Below, in pieces: positions 7,085 through 21,500 of a DNA stretch of 64,000 nt. Position 1 is the stretch's first letter; every line of letters begins with the position of its first letter. A program made the position numbers and the translations under genes. The notes below the pieces were generated by a model that worked only from the letters and a program-made list of their open reading frames with translations, searched no databases and was not told the origin of the DNA. The DNA lies in the NCBI GenBank assembly GCA_951230915.1, contig OX579637.1:19530001-19594000 (forward strand). The letters are read 5' to 3'. This DNA comes from Antitrichia curtipendula. Its lineage: Eukaryota; Streptophyta; Bryopsida; Hypnales; Leucodontaceae.

Positions 7085-9160
7085 CCATGGCCGCATTCAA
7101 CTTACCACCTATTTTGTTTAAGTAGTAATAAAACCCAAAACGAATGGGCCTTGCCCGTATTTTAGAGAATGAAAAATGCATGAGTCAATAACTGAGTGAA
7201 CGTTACAAATTAAAAAAAAGGTACTAGTTGGAAATACTCTTTCCATTACTTTCAAATCCATGGCCGCATTCAACTCACCGCCCATTTTGTTTAATTTGTA
7301 ACGAAACCCAAAACGAATGGGCCAACCCCGTATTTTAGAGAATGACAAATGCATGGGTCAATAACTAAGTGCACATTACAAATTTAATCAAATGTACACG
7401 TTGGAAATATTCCTTCCATTACTTTCAAATCCATGGCCGCATTCAACTTACCGCCCATTTTGTTTAATTTATAATGAAACCCAAAAAGAATGAGCCAACC
7501 CTGTATTTTAGAGATCGACATATGCATGAGTCAATAACTGAGTGAACGTTCCAAATTAAAAAAAATGTACAAGTTGGAATTACTCTTTCCATTACTTTCA
7601 AATCCATGGCCGCATTCAACTCACCACCCATTTTATTTAGTTTGTAACGAAACCCAAAAAGGATGGGCCAACCCCGTATTTTAGAGAATGACAAATGAAT
7701 GAGTCAATAGCTGAGTGCACATTACAAATTTAATCAAATGTACAAGTTGGAAATAGTCTTTCCATTACTTTCAAATCCATGGCCGCATTCAACTTACCAC
7801 CTATTTTGTTTAAGTAGTAACAAAACCCAAAACGAATGGGCCTTGCCCGTATTTTAGAGAATGAAAAATGCATGAGTCAATAACTGAGTGAACGTTACAA
7901 ATTAAAAAAAAGGTACTAGTTGGAAATACTCTTTCCATTACTTTCAAATCCATGGCCGCATTCAACTCACCGCCCATTTTGTTTAATTTGTAACGAAACC
8001 CAAAACGAATGGGCCAACCCCGTATTTTAGAGAATGACAAATGCATGGGTCAATAACTAAGTGCACATTACAAATTTAATCAAATGTACACGTTGGAAAT
8101 ATTCCTTCCATTACTTTCAAATCCATGGCCGCATTCAACTTACCGCCCATTTTGTTTAATTTATAATGAAACCCAAAAAGAATGAGCCAACCCTGTATTT
8201 TAGAGATCGACATATGCATGAGTCAATAACTGAGTGAACGTTACAAATTAAAAAAAATGTACAAGTTGGAATTACTCTTTCCATTACTTTCAAATCCATG
8301 GCCGCATTCAACTCACCACCCATTTTGTTTAGTTTGTAACGAAACCCAAAAAGGATGGGCCAACCCCGTATTTTAGAGAATGACAAATGAATGAGTCAAT
8401 AGCTGAGTGCACATTACAAATTTAATCAAATGTACAAGTTGGAAATAGTCTTTCCATTACTTTCAAATCCATGGCCGCATTCAACTTACCACCTATTTTG
8501 TTTAAGTAGTAACAAAACCCAAAACGAATGGGCCTTGCCCGTATTTTAGAGAATGAAAAATGCATGAGTCAATAACTGAGTGAACGTTACAAATTAAAAA
8601 AAAGGTACTAGTTGGAAATACTCTTTCCATTACTTTCAAATCCATGGCCGCATTCAACTCACCGCCCATTTTGTTTAATTTGTAACGAAACCCAAAACGA
8701 ATGGGCCAACCCCGTATTTTAGAGAATGACAAATGCATGGGTCAATAACTAAGTGCACATTACAAATTTAATCAAATGTACACGTTGGAAATATTCCTTC
8801 CATTACTTTCAAATCCATGGCCGCATTCAACTTACCGCCCATTTTGTTTAATTTATAATGAAACCCAAAAAGAATGAGCCAACCCTGTATTTTAGAGATC
8901 GACATATGCATGAGTCAATAACTGAGTGAACGTTCCAAATTAAAAAAAATGTACAAGTTGGAAATACTCTTTCCATTACTTTCAAATCCATGGCCGCATT
9001 CAACTCACCACCCATTTTGTTTAGTTTGTAACGAAACCCAAAAAGGATGGGCCAACCCCGTATTTTAGAGAATGACAAATGAATGAGTCAATAGCTGAGT
9101 GCACAATACAAATTTAATCAAATGTACAAGTTGGAAATAGTCTTTCCATTACTTTCAAAT
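7085..9160. repeat. 4-monomer higher-order repeat, 692 bp, about three copies
   Basis: The variant CTTACCACCTATTTTGTTTA followed by AGTAGTAA recurs at exactly 692 bp (for example CCACCTATTT at 8489 and 9181), and other variants keep the same spacing. Monomers here are 173 bp (AAACCCAAAAAG, without the inserted base of the 174 bp form), and 4 x 173 = 692. Copies are nearly identical. Confidence 0.9.
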
Positions 9161-12100
9161 CCATGGCCGCATTCAACTTACCACCTATTTTGTTTAAGTA
9201 GTAACAAAACCCAAAACGAATGGGCCTTGCCCGTATTCTAGAGAATGAAAAATGCATGAGTCAATAACTAAGTGCACATTACAATTTTAATCAAATGCAC
9301 ACGTTGGAAATATTCCTTCCATTACTTTCAAATCCATGGCCGCATTCGACATACCGCCCATTTTGTTTAATTTTTAATGAAACCCAAAAAGAATGAGCCA
9401 AGCTTGTATTTTAGTGAATGACAAATGCATGAGTCAATAACTAAGTGCTCATTACAAATTTAATCAAATGTACAAGTTGGAAATATTCTTTCCATTACTT
9501 TCAAATCCATGGCCGCATTCAACTCACCGCCCATTTTGTTTAATTTGTAACGAAACCCAAACAAGAATAGGCCAACCCCGTATTTTAGAGAATGACAAAT
9601 GCATGAGCCAATAACTAAGTGCACGTTCCAAATTTAATAAAATGTACAAGTTGGAATTACTCTTTCCATTACTTTCAAATCCATGGCCGCATTCAACTCA
9701 TCGCGCATTTTTTTTAATTTGTAACGAGAGTCAAGAAGAATGGGCCTGGCCCGTATTTTAGAGATCGACAAATGCATGAGTCAATAACTAAGTGCACATT
9801 CCAAATTTAATAAAATGTACAAGTTGGAATTACTCTTTCCATTACTTTCAAATCCATGGCCGCATTCAACTCATCGCCCATTCTATTTAATTTATAACGA
9901 AAGCCAAATAGAATGGGCCTAGCCGGTATTTTAGAGAATGACAAATGCATGAGTCAATAACTAAGTGCACGTTAGAAATTTAAAAAGATGTACTAGTTGG
10001 AATTACTTTTTCCATTACTTTCAAATCCATGGCCGCGTTCAAGTCACCACCTTCTTTGTTTAATTTGTAACGAAACCCAAACAAGAATGGGCCAACCCCG
10101 TATTTTAGAGAATGACAAATGAATGAGTCAATAGCTGAGTGCACATTACAAATTTAATCAAATGTACAAGTTGGAAATAGTCTTTCCATTACTTTCAAAT
10201 CCATGGCCGCATTCAACTTACCACCTATTTTGTTTAAGTAGTAACAAAACCCAAAACGAATGGGCCTTGCCCGTATTTTAGAGAATGAAAAATGCATGAG
10301 TCAATAACTGAGTGAACGTTACAAATTAAAAAAAAGGTACTAGTTGGAAATACTCTTTCCATTACTTTCAAATCCATGGCCGCATTCAACTCACCGCCCA
10401 TTTTGTTTAATTTGTAACGAAACCCAAAACGAATGGGCCAACCCCGTATTTTAGAGAATGACAAATGCATGGGTCAATAACTAAGTGCACATTACAAATT
10501 TAATCAAATGTACACGTTGGAAATATTCCTTCCATTACTTTCAAATCCATGGCCGCATTCAACTTACCGCCCATTTTGTTTAATTTATAATGAAACCCAA
10601 AAAGAATGAGCCAACCCTGTATTTTAGAGATCGACATATGCATGAGTCAATAACTGAGTGAACGTTACAAATTAAAAAAAATGTACAAGTTGGAATTACT
10701 CTTTCCATTACTTTCAAATCCATGGCCGCATTCAACTCACCACCCATTTTGTTTAGTTTGTAACGAAACCCAAAAAGGATGGGCCAACCCCGTATTTTAG
10801 AGAATGACAAATGAATGAGTCAATAGCTGAGTGCACATTACAAATTTAATCAAATGTACAAGTTGGAAATAGTCTTTCCATTACTTTCAAATCCATGGCC
10901 GCATTCAACTTACCACCTATTTTGTTTAAGTAGTAACAAAACCCAAAACGAATGGGCCTTGCCCGTATTTTAGAGAATGAAAAATGCATGAGTCAATAAC
11001 TGAGTGAACGTTACAAATTAAAAAAAAGGTACTAGTTGGAAATACTCTTTCCATTACTTTCAAATCCATGGCCGCATTCAACTCACCGCCCATTTTGTTT
11101 AATTTGTAACGAAACCCAAAACGAATGGGCCAACCCCGTATTTTAGAGAATGACAAATGCATGGGTCAATAACTAAGTGCACATTACAAATTTAATCAAA
11201 TGTACACGTTGGAAATATTCCTTCCATTACTTTCAAATCCATGGCCGCATTCAACTTACCGCCCATTTTGTTTAATTTATAATGAAACCCAAAAAGAATG
11301 AGCCAACCCTGTATTTTAGAGATCGACATATGCATGAGTCAATAACTGAGTGAACGTTCCAAATTAAAAAAAATGTACAAGTTGGAAATACTCTTTCCAT
11401 TACTTTCAAATCCATGGCCGCATTCAACTCACCACCCATTTTGTTTAGTTTGTAACGAAACCCAAAAAGGATGGGCCAACCCCGTATTTTAGAGAATGAC
11501 AAATGAATGAGTCAATAGCTGAGTGCACAATACAAATTTAATCAAATGTACAAGTTGGAAATAGTCTTTCCATTACTTTCAAATCCATGGCCGCATTCAA
11601 CTTACCACCTATTTTGTTTAAGTAGTAACAAAACCCAAAACGAATGGGCCTTGCCCGTATTCTAGAGAATGAAAAATGCATGAGTCAATAACTAAGTGCA
11701 CATTACAATTTTAATCAAATGCACACGTTGGAAATATTCCTTCCATTACTTTCAAATCCATGGCCGCATTCGACATACCGCCCATTTTGTTTAATTTTTA
11801 ATGAAACCCAAAAAGAATGAGCCAAGCTTGTATTTTAGTGAATGACAAATGCATGAGTCAATAACTAAGTGCTCATTACAAATTTAATCAAATGTACAAG
11901 TTGGAAATATTCTTTCCATTACTTTCAAATCCATGGCCGCATTCAACTCACCGCCCATTTTGTTTAATTTGTAACGAAACCCAAACAAGAATAGGCCAAC
12001 CCCGTATTTTAGAGAATGACAAATGCATGAGCCAATAACTAAGTGCACGTTCCAAATTTAATAAAATGTACAAGTTGGAATTACTCTTTCCATTACTTTC

Positions 12101-12540
12101 AAATCCATGGCCGCATTCAACTCATCGCGCATTTTTTTTAATTTGTAACGAGAGTCAAGAAGAATGGGCCTGGCCCGTATTTTAGAGATCGACAAATGCA
12201 TGAGTCAATAACTAAGTGCACATTCCAAATTTAATAAAATGTACAAGTTGGAATTACTCTTTCCATTACTTTCAAATCCATGGCCGCATTCAACTCATCG
12301 CCCATTCTATTTAATTTATAACGAAAGCCAAATAGAATGGGCCTAGCCGGTATTTTAGAGAATGACAAATGCATGAGTCAATAACTAAGTGCACGTTAGA
12401 AATTTAAAAAGATGTACTAGTTGGAATTACTTTTTCCATTACTTTCAAATCCATGGCCGCGTTCAAGTCACCACCTTCTTTGTTTAATTTGTAACGAAAC
12501 CCAAACAAGAATGGGCCAACCCCGTATTTTAGAGAATGAC
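7693..12540. repeat. Tandem duplication of a 2424 bp (14-monomer) segment
   Basis: The two halves, 7693-10116 and 10117-12540, match at a constant 2424 bp offset. TATTTTAGAG at 7677 and 10101, the odd ACAATTTTAATC monomer near 9283 and 11707, and the CACCTTCTTTG variant near 10050 and 12474 all line up. The copies look essentially identical, so the event is recent. The breakpoint falls in the shared GTATTTTAGAGAATGACAAAT stretch. The segment contains part of the 692 bp repeat and several unlike monomers. Confidence 0.9.
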
Positions 12541-15500
12541 AAATGCATGAGTCAATAACTGAGTGCATGTTACAAATTTAATAACATGTACAAGTTGGAA
12601 TTACTCTTTCCATTACTTTCAAATCCATGGCCGCATTCAACTCATCGCCCATTTTGTTTAATTTGTAACGAAACCCAAACAAGAATGGGCCAACCCCGTA
12701 TTTTAGAGAGTGACAAATGCATGAGTCAATAACTAAGTGCACATTACAAATTTAATAAAGATGTACTAGTTGGAATTACTCTTTCCATTACTTTCAAATC
12801 CATGGCCGCATTCAAGTCACCACCCATTTTGTTTAATTTGTAACGAAACCCAAACAAGAATGGGCCAACCCCGTATTTTAGAGATCGACAAATGCATGCT
12901 TCAATAACTAAGTGCAGGTTACAAATTTAAAAAGATGTACTAGTTGAAATTAATCATTCCATTACTTTCAAGTCCATGGCCGCATTCAAGTTACCAGCCA
13001 TTCTGATTAATTTGTAACGAAACCCAAACAAGAATGGGCCAACCCCGTATTTTAGAGAATGACAAATGCATGAGTCAATAACTAATTGCACGTTACAAAT
13101 TTAAAAAGATGTACAAGTTGGAATTACTCTTTCCATTACTTTCAAATCGATGACCTCATTCAACTCACCACCCATTTTGTTTAATTTGTAACGAAACCCA
13201 AACAAGAATGGGCCAACCCCGTATTTTAGAGAGTGACAAATGCATGAGTCAATAACTGAGTGCACGTTACAAATTTAATAACATGTACAAGTTGGAATTA
13301 CTCATTCCATTACTTTCAAATCCATGGCCGCGTTCAAGTCACCACCCATTTTGTTTAATTTGTAACGAAACCCAAACAAGAATGGGCCCGGCCCATATTT
13401 TAGTGATCGACAAATGCATGAGTGAATAACTGAGTGCACGTTACAAATTTAATAAAATGTACAAGTTGGAATTACTCTTTCCATTACTTTCAAATCCATG
13501 GCGGCATTCAACTCATCGCCCATTTTGTTTAATTTGTAACGAAACCCAAACAAGAATGGGCCAACCCCGTATTTTAGAGATCGACAAATGCATGCTTCAA
13601 TAACTAAGTGCACGTTACAAATTTAAAAAAATGTACAAGTTGGAATTACTCTTTCCATTACTTTCAAGTCCATGGCCGCATTCAACTCACCACCCATTTT
13701 GTTTAATTTGTAACGAAACCCAAACAAGAATGGGCCAACCCCGTATTTTAGAGAATGACAAATGCATGAGCCATTAACTAAGTGCACGTGACAAATTTAA
13801 AAAGATGTTCTAGTTGGAATTACTCTTTCCATTACTTTCAAGTCCATGGCCGCATTCAAGTTACCAGCCATTCTGATTAATTTGTAACGAAACCCAAACA
13901 AGAATGGGCCAACCCCGTATTTTAGAGAATGACAAATGCATGAGTCAATAACTAATTGCACGTTACAAATTTAAAAAGATGTACAAGTTGGAATTACTCT
14001 TTCCATTACTTTCAAATCGATGACCTCATTCAACTCACCACCCATTTTGTTTAATTTGTAACGAAACCCAAACAAGAATGCGCCAACCCCGGATTTTAGA
14101 GATTGACAAATGCATGAGTGAATAACTGAGTGCACGTTACAAATTTAATAAAATGTACAAGTTGGAATTACTCTTTCCATTACTTTCAAATCCATGGCCG
14201 CATTCAACTCATCGCCCATTTTGTTTAATTTGTAACCAAAGCCAAAAAGAATGGGCCTAGCCCGTATTTTAGAGATTGACAAATGCATGAGTCAATAACT
14301 GAGTGCACGTTACAAATTTAGAAAGATGTACTAGTTGCAATTACTCTTTCCATTACTTTCAAATCCATGGCCGCATTCAACTCACCACCCATTTTGTTTA
14401 ATTTGTAACGAAACCCAAACAAGAATGGCCAACCCCGTATTTTAGAGAATGACAAATGCATGAGTCAATAACTAAGTGCATATTACAAATCTATTAAAAT
14501 GTACAAGTTGGAAATACTCTTTCCAGTACTTTCAAGTCCTTGGCCGCATTCAACTCATCGCCCATTTTGTTTAATTTGTAACAAAACCCAAACAAGAATG
14601 GGCCAACCCCGTATTTTAGAGAATGACAAATGCATCAGTCAATAAGTGAGTGCACGTTACAAATTTAATAAAATGTACAAATTGGAATTACTCTTTCCAT
14701 TACTTTCAAATCCATGGCCGCATTCAACTCATCGCCTATTTTGTTTAATTTGTAACGAAAGCCAAACAGAAAGAGCCTAGCCGGTATTTTAGAGATCGAG
14801 AAATGCATGATTCAATAACTAAGTGCACGTTACAAATTTAAAAAGATGTACTAGTTGAAATTAATCATTCCATTACTTTCAAATCCATGGCCGCATTTAA
14901 GTCACCACCCATTTTGTTTAATTTGTAAGGAAACCCAAACAAGAATGGGCCAACCCCGTATTTTAGAGAATGACAAATGCATGAGTCAATAACTAAGTGC
15001 ATATTACAAATCTATTAAAATGTACAAGTTGGAAATACTCTTTCCAGTACTTTCAAGTCCATGGCCGCATTCAAGTCAGCACCCATTTTGTTTAATTTTT
15101 AACGAAAGCCAAACAAGAATGGGCCAACCCCGTATTTTAGAGAATTACAAATGCATGAGTCAATAACTAATTGCACATTCCAAATTTAAAAAGATGTACT
15201 AGTTGGAATTATTCTTTCCATTACTTTCAAATCCATGGCCGCATTCAACTCACCACCCATTTTGTTTAATTTGTAACGAAACCCAAACAAGAATGGGCCA
15301 ACCCCGTATTTTAGAGATCGACAAATGCATGCTTCAATAACTAAGTGCAGGTTACAAATTTAAAAAGATGTACTAGTTGAAATTAATCATTCCATTACTT
15401 TCAAATCCATGGCCGCATTTAAGTCACCACCCGTTTTGTTTAATTTGTAAGGAAACCCAAACAAGAATGGGCCAACCCCGTATTTTAGAGAATGACAAAT

Positions 15501-18500
15501 GCATGAGTCAATAACTAAGTGCATATTACAAATCTATTAAAATGTACAAGTTGGAAATACTCTTTCCATTACTTTCAAGTCCATGGCCGCATTCAAGTTA
15601 CCACCCATTCTAATTAATTTGTAAGGAAACCCAAACAAGAATGGGCCAACCCCGTATTTTAGAGAATGACAAATGCATGAGTCAATAACTAAGTGCATAT
15701 TACAAATCTATTAAAATGTACAAGTTGGAAATACTCTTTCCAGTACTTTCAAGTCCATGGCCGCATTCAACTCATCGCCCATTTTGTTTAATTTGTAACA
15801 AAACCCAAACAAGAATGGGCCAACTCCGTATTTTAGAGAATGACAAATGCATCAGTCAATAAGTGAGTGCACGTTACAAATTTAATAAAACGTACAAGTT
15901 GGAATTACTCTTTCCATTACTTTCAAATCCATGGCCGCATTCAACTCATCGCCCATTTTGTTTAATTTGTAACCAAAGCCAAAGAGAATGGGCCTAGCCC
16001 GTATTTTAGAGATTGACAAATGCATGGTCCAAATAACTGAGTGCACGTTACAAATTTAGAAAGATGTACTAGTTGCAATTACTCTTTAAATTACTTTCAA
16101 ATCCATGGCCGCATTCAACTCACCACCCATTTTGTTTAATTTGTAACGAAACCCAAACAAGAATGGCCAACCCCGTATTTTAGAGAATGACAAATGCATG
16201 AGTCAATAACTAAGTGCATATTACAAATCTATTAAAATGTACAAGTTGGAAATACTCTTTCCAGTACTTTCAAGTCCATGGCCGCATTCAACTCATCGCC
16301 CATTTTGTTTAATTTGTAACAAAACCCAAACAAGAATGGGCCAACCCCGTATTTTAGAGAATGACAAATGCATCAGTCGATAAGTGAGTGCACGTTACAA
16401 ATTTAATAAAATGTACAAGTTGGAATTACTCTTTCCATTACTTTCAAATCCATGGCCGCATTCAACTCACCACCCATTCTGTTTAATTTGTAACGAAACC
16501 CAAACAAGAATGGGCCAATCCCGTATTTTAGAGAATGACAAATGCATCAGTCAATAAGTGAGTGCACGTTACAAATTTAATAAAATGTACAAGTTAGAAT
16601 TAGTCTTTCCATTACTTTCAAATCCATGGCCGCATTCAACTCATCGCCCATTTTGTTTAATTTGTAACGAAACCCAAACAAGAATCGGAAAACCCCGTAT
16701 TTTAGAGAATGACAAATGCATGAGTCAATAACTAAGTGCACATTCCAATATTCCAAAAGATATACTAGTTGTAATTACTCTTTCCATTACTTTCAAATCC
16801 ATGGCCGCATTCAACTCACCACCGATTTTGTTTAATTTGTAACGAAACCCAAAAAGAATGGGCCTAGCCGGTATTTTAGAGATCGACAAATGCATGAGTC
16901 AATAACTAAGTGCACGTTACAAATTTAAAAAGATGTACTAGTTGGAATTACTCATTCCATTACGTTCAAATCCATTGCCGCGCTCAAGTCGCCACCCATA
17001 TTGTTTAGTTTGTAACGAAAGCCAAAAAGAATGGGCCCGGCCCATATTTTAGTGATCGACAAATGCATGAGTGAATAACTGAGTGCACGTTCCAAGTTTA
17101 ATAAAATGTACAAGTTGGAATTACTCTTTCCATTACTTTCAAATCCATGGCCGCATTCAACTCATCGCCCATTTTGTTTAATTTGTAACGAAACCCAAAC
17201 AAGAATCGGAAAACCCCGTATTTTAGAGAATGACAAATGCATGAGTCAATAACTAAGTGCACATTCCAATATTCCAAAAGATATACTAGTTGGAATTACT
17301 CTTTCCATTACTTTCAAATCCATGGCCGCATTCAACTCACCACCGATTTTGTTTAATTTGTAACGAAACCCAAAAAGAATGGGCCTAGCCGGTATTTTAG
17401 AGATCGACAAATGCATGAGTCAATAACTAAGTGCACGTTACAAATTTAAAAAGATGTACAAGTTGGAATTACTCTTTCCATTACTTTCAAGTCCATGGCC
17501 GCGTTCAAGTCACCACCCATTTTGATTAATTTGTAAGGAAACCCAAACAAGAATGGGCCAACCCCGTATTTTAGAGAATGACAAATGCATGAGTCAATAA
17601 CTAAGTGCATAATACAAATCTATTAAAATGTACAAGTCGGAATTACTCTTTCCATTACTTTCAAATCCATGGCCGCATTCAACTCACCACCCATTTTGTT
17701 TAATTTGTATCGAAAGCCAAATAGAAAGGGCCTAGCCGGTATTTTAGAGATCGACAAATGCATGATTCAATAACTAAGTGCACGTTACAAATTGAAAAAG
17801 ATGTACTAGTTGAAATTAATCATTCCATTACTTTCAAATCCATGGCCGCATTTAAGTCACCACCCATTTTGTTTAATTTGTAAGGAAACCCAAACAAGAA
17901 TGGGCCAACCCCGTATTTTAGAGAATGACAAATGCATGAGTCAATAACTAAGTGCATAATACAAATCTATTAAAATGTACAAGTTGGAAATACTCTTTCC
18001 ATTACTTTCAAGTCCATGGCCGCATTCAACTCATCGCCCATTTTGTTTAATTTGTAACGAAACCCAAACAAGAATGGGCCAACCCCGTATTTTAGAGAAT
18101 GACAAATGCATGAGTCAATAACTAAGTGCATAATACAAATCTATTAAAATGTACAAGTTGGAAATACTCTTTCCATTACTTTCAAGTCCATGGCCGCATT
18201 CAACTCATCGCCCATTTTGTTTAATTTGTAACGAAACCCAAACAAGAATGGGCCAACCCCGTATTTCAGAGAATGACAAATGCATGAGTCAATAACTAAG
18301 TGCACGTTACAAATTTAAAAAGATGTACAAGTTGGAATTACTCTTTCCATTACTTTCAAGTCCATGGCCGCGTTCAAGTCAGCACCCATTCTGTTTAATT
18401 TGTAACGAAAGCCAAACAAGAATTGGCCAACCCCGTATTTTAGAGAATCACAAATGCATGAGTCAATAACTAATTGCACATTCCAAATTTAAAAAGATGT

Positions 18501-21500
18501 ACAAGTTGGAATTACTCATTCCATTACTTTCAAATCCATGACCGCATTCAACTGACCACCCATTTTGTTTAATTTGTAACAAAACCCAAACAAGAATGGA
18601 CCAACCCCGTATTTTCGAGAATGACAAATGCATGAGTCAATAAGTGAGTGCACGTTACAAATTTAAAAAGACGTACAAGTTGGAATTATTCTTTCCATTA
18701 CTTTCAAATCCATGACCGCATTCAACTCACCACCCATTTTGATTAATTTGTAACGAGACCCAAACAAGAATGGGCCAACCCCGTATTTTAGAGAATGACA
18801 AATGCATGAGTCAATAAGTGAGTGCACGTTACAAATTTAAAAAGACGTACAAGTTGGAATTATTCTTTCCATTACTTTCAAATCCATGACCGCATTCAAC
18901 TCACCACCCATTTTGATTAATTTGTAACGAGACCCAAACAAGAATGGGCCAACCCCGTATTTTAGAGATTGACAAGTGCATGAGTCAATAACTAAGTGCA
19001 CGTTACAAATTTAAAAAGATGTACTAGTTGGAATTACTCTTTCCATTACTTTCAAGTCCATGGCCGCATTCAATTCACCACCCATTTTGTTTAATCTGTA
19101 ACGAAACCAAACAAGAATGGCCAACCCCGTATTTAAGAGAGTGAAAAATGCATGAGCCAATAACTAAGTGCAGATTACAAATTTAATAAAGATGTACTAG
19201 CTGGAATTACTCTTTCCATTACTTTCAAATCCATGGCCGCGTTCAAGTCACCACCCATTTTATTTAATTTGTAACGAAACCCAAGCAAGAATGGGCCAAC
19301 TCCGTATTTTAGAGATCGACAAATGCATGAGTCAATAACTGAGTGCACGTTACAAATTTAAAAAGATGTACTAGTTGGAATTACTCTTTCCATTACTTTC
19401 AAATCCATGGCGGCATTCAACTCATCGCCCATTTTGTTTAATTTGTAACGAAACCAAAAAAGAATGGCCAACCCCGTATTTTAGAGAATGACAAATGCAT
19501 GAGTCAATAACTAAGTGCATAGTACAAATCTATTAAAATGTACAAGTTGGAATTACTCTTTCCATTACTTTCAAGTCCATGGACGCATTCAACTCATCGC
19601 CCATTTTGTTTAATTTGTAAGGAAACCCAAACAAGAATGGGCCAACCCCGTATTTTAGAGAATGACAAATGCATGAGTCAATAACTAATTGCACGTTACA
19701 AATTTAAAAAGATGTACAAGTTGGAATTACTCTTTCCATTACTTTCAAATCCATGGCCGCGTTCAACTCACCACCCATTCTGTTTAATTTGTAACGAAAC
19801 CCAAACAAGAATGGGCCAACCCCGTATTTTAGAGAATGACAAATGCATGAGCCATTAACTAAGTGCATGTGACAAATTTAAAAAGATGTTCTAGTTGGAA
19901 TTACTCTTTCCATTACTTTCAAGTCCATGGCCGCATTCAAGTCACCAGCCATTCTGATTAATTTGTAACGAAACCCAAACAAGAATGGGCCAACCCCTTA
20001 TTTTAGAGAATGACAAATGCATGAGTCAATAACTAATTGCACGTTACAAATTTAAAAAGATGTACAAGTTGGAATTACTCTTTCCATTACTTTCAAATCG
20101 ATGACCTCATTCAACTCACCACCCATTTTGTTTAATTTGTAACGAAACCCAAACAAGAATGCGCCAACCCCGGATTTTAGAGATTGACAAATGCATGAGT
20201 GAATAACTGAGTGCACGTTACAAATTTAATAAAATGTACAAGTTGGAATTACTCTTTCCATTACTTTCAAATCCATGGCCGCAGTCAACTCATCGCCCAT
20301 TTTGTTTAATTTGTAACCAAAGCCAAAAAGAATGGGCCTAGCCCGTATTTTAGAGATTGACAAATGCATGAGTCAATAACTGAGTGCACGTTACAAATTT
20401 AGAAAGATGTACTAGTTGCAATTACTCTTTAAATTACTTTCAAATCCATGGCCGCATTCAACTCACCACCCATTTTGTTTAATTTGTAACGAAACCCAAA
20501 CAAGAATGGCCAACCCCGTATTTTAGAGAATGACAAATGCATGAGTCAATAACTAAGTGCATATTACAAATCTATTAAAATGTACAAGTTGGAAATACTC
20601 TTTCCAGTACTTTCAAGTCCATGGCCGCATTCAACTCATCGCCCATTTTGTTTAATTTGTAACAAAACCCAAACAAGAATGGGCCAACCCCGTATTTTAG
20701 AGAATGACAAATGCATCAGTCAATAAGTGAGTGCACGTTACAAATTTAATAAAATGTACAAATTGGAATTACTCTTTCCATTACTTTCAAATCCATGGCC
20801 GCATTCAACTCATCGCCCATTTTGTTTAATTTGTAACGAAAGCCAAATAGAAAGAGCCTAGCCGGTATTTTAGAGATCGAGAAATGCATGATTCAATAAC
20901 TAAGTGCACGTTACAAATTTAAAAAGATGTACTAGTTGAAATTAATCATTCCATTACTTTCAAATCCATGGCCGCATTTAAGTCACCACCCATTTTGTTT
21001 AATTTGTAAGGAAACCCAAACAAGAATGGGCCAACCCCGTATTTTAGAGAATGACAAATGCATGAGTCAATAACTAAGTGCATAATACAAATCTATTAAA
21101 ATGTACAAGTTGGAAATACTCTTTCCAGTACTTTCAAGTCCATGGCCGCATTCAACTCATCGCCCATTTTGTTTAATTTGTAACAAAACCCAAACAAGAA
21201 TGGGCCAACCCCGTATTTTAGAGAATGACAAATGCATGAGTCAATAACTAAGTGCACGTTACAAATTTAAAAAGATGTACAAGTTGGAATTACTCTTTCC
21301 ATTACTTTCAAATCCATGGCCGCGTTCAAGTCAGCACCCATTTTGTTTAATTTTTAACGAAAGCCAAACAAGAATGGGCCAACCCCGTATTTTAGAGAAT
21401 TACAAATGCATGAGTCAATAACTAATTGCACATTCCAAATTTAAAAAGATGTACTAGTTGGAATTATTCTTTCCATTACTTTCAAATCCATGGCCGCATT

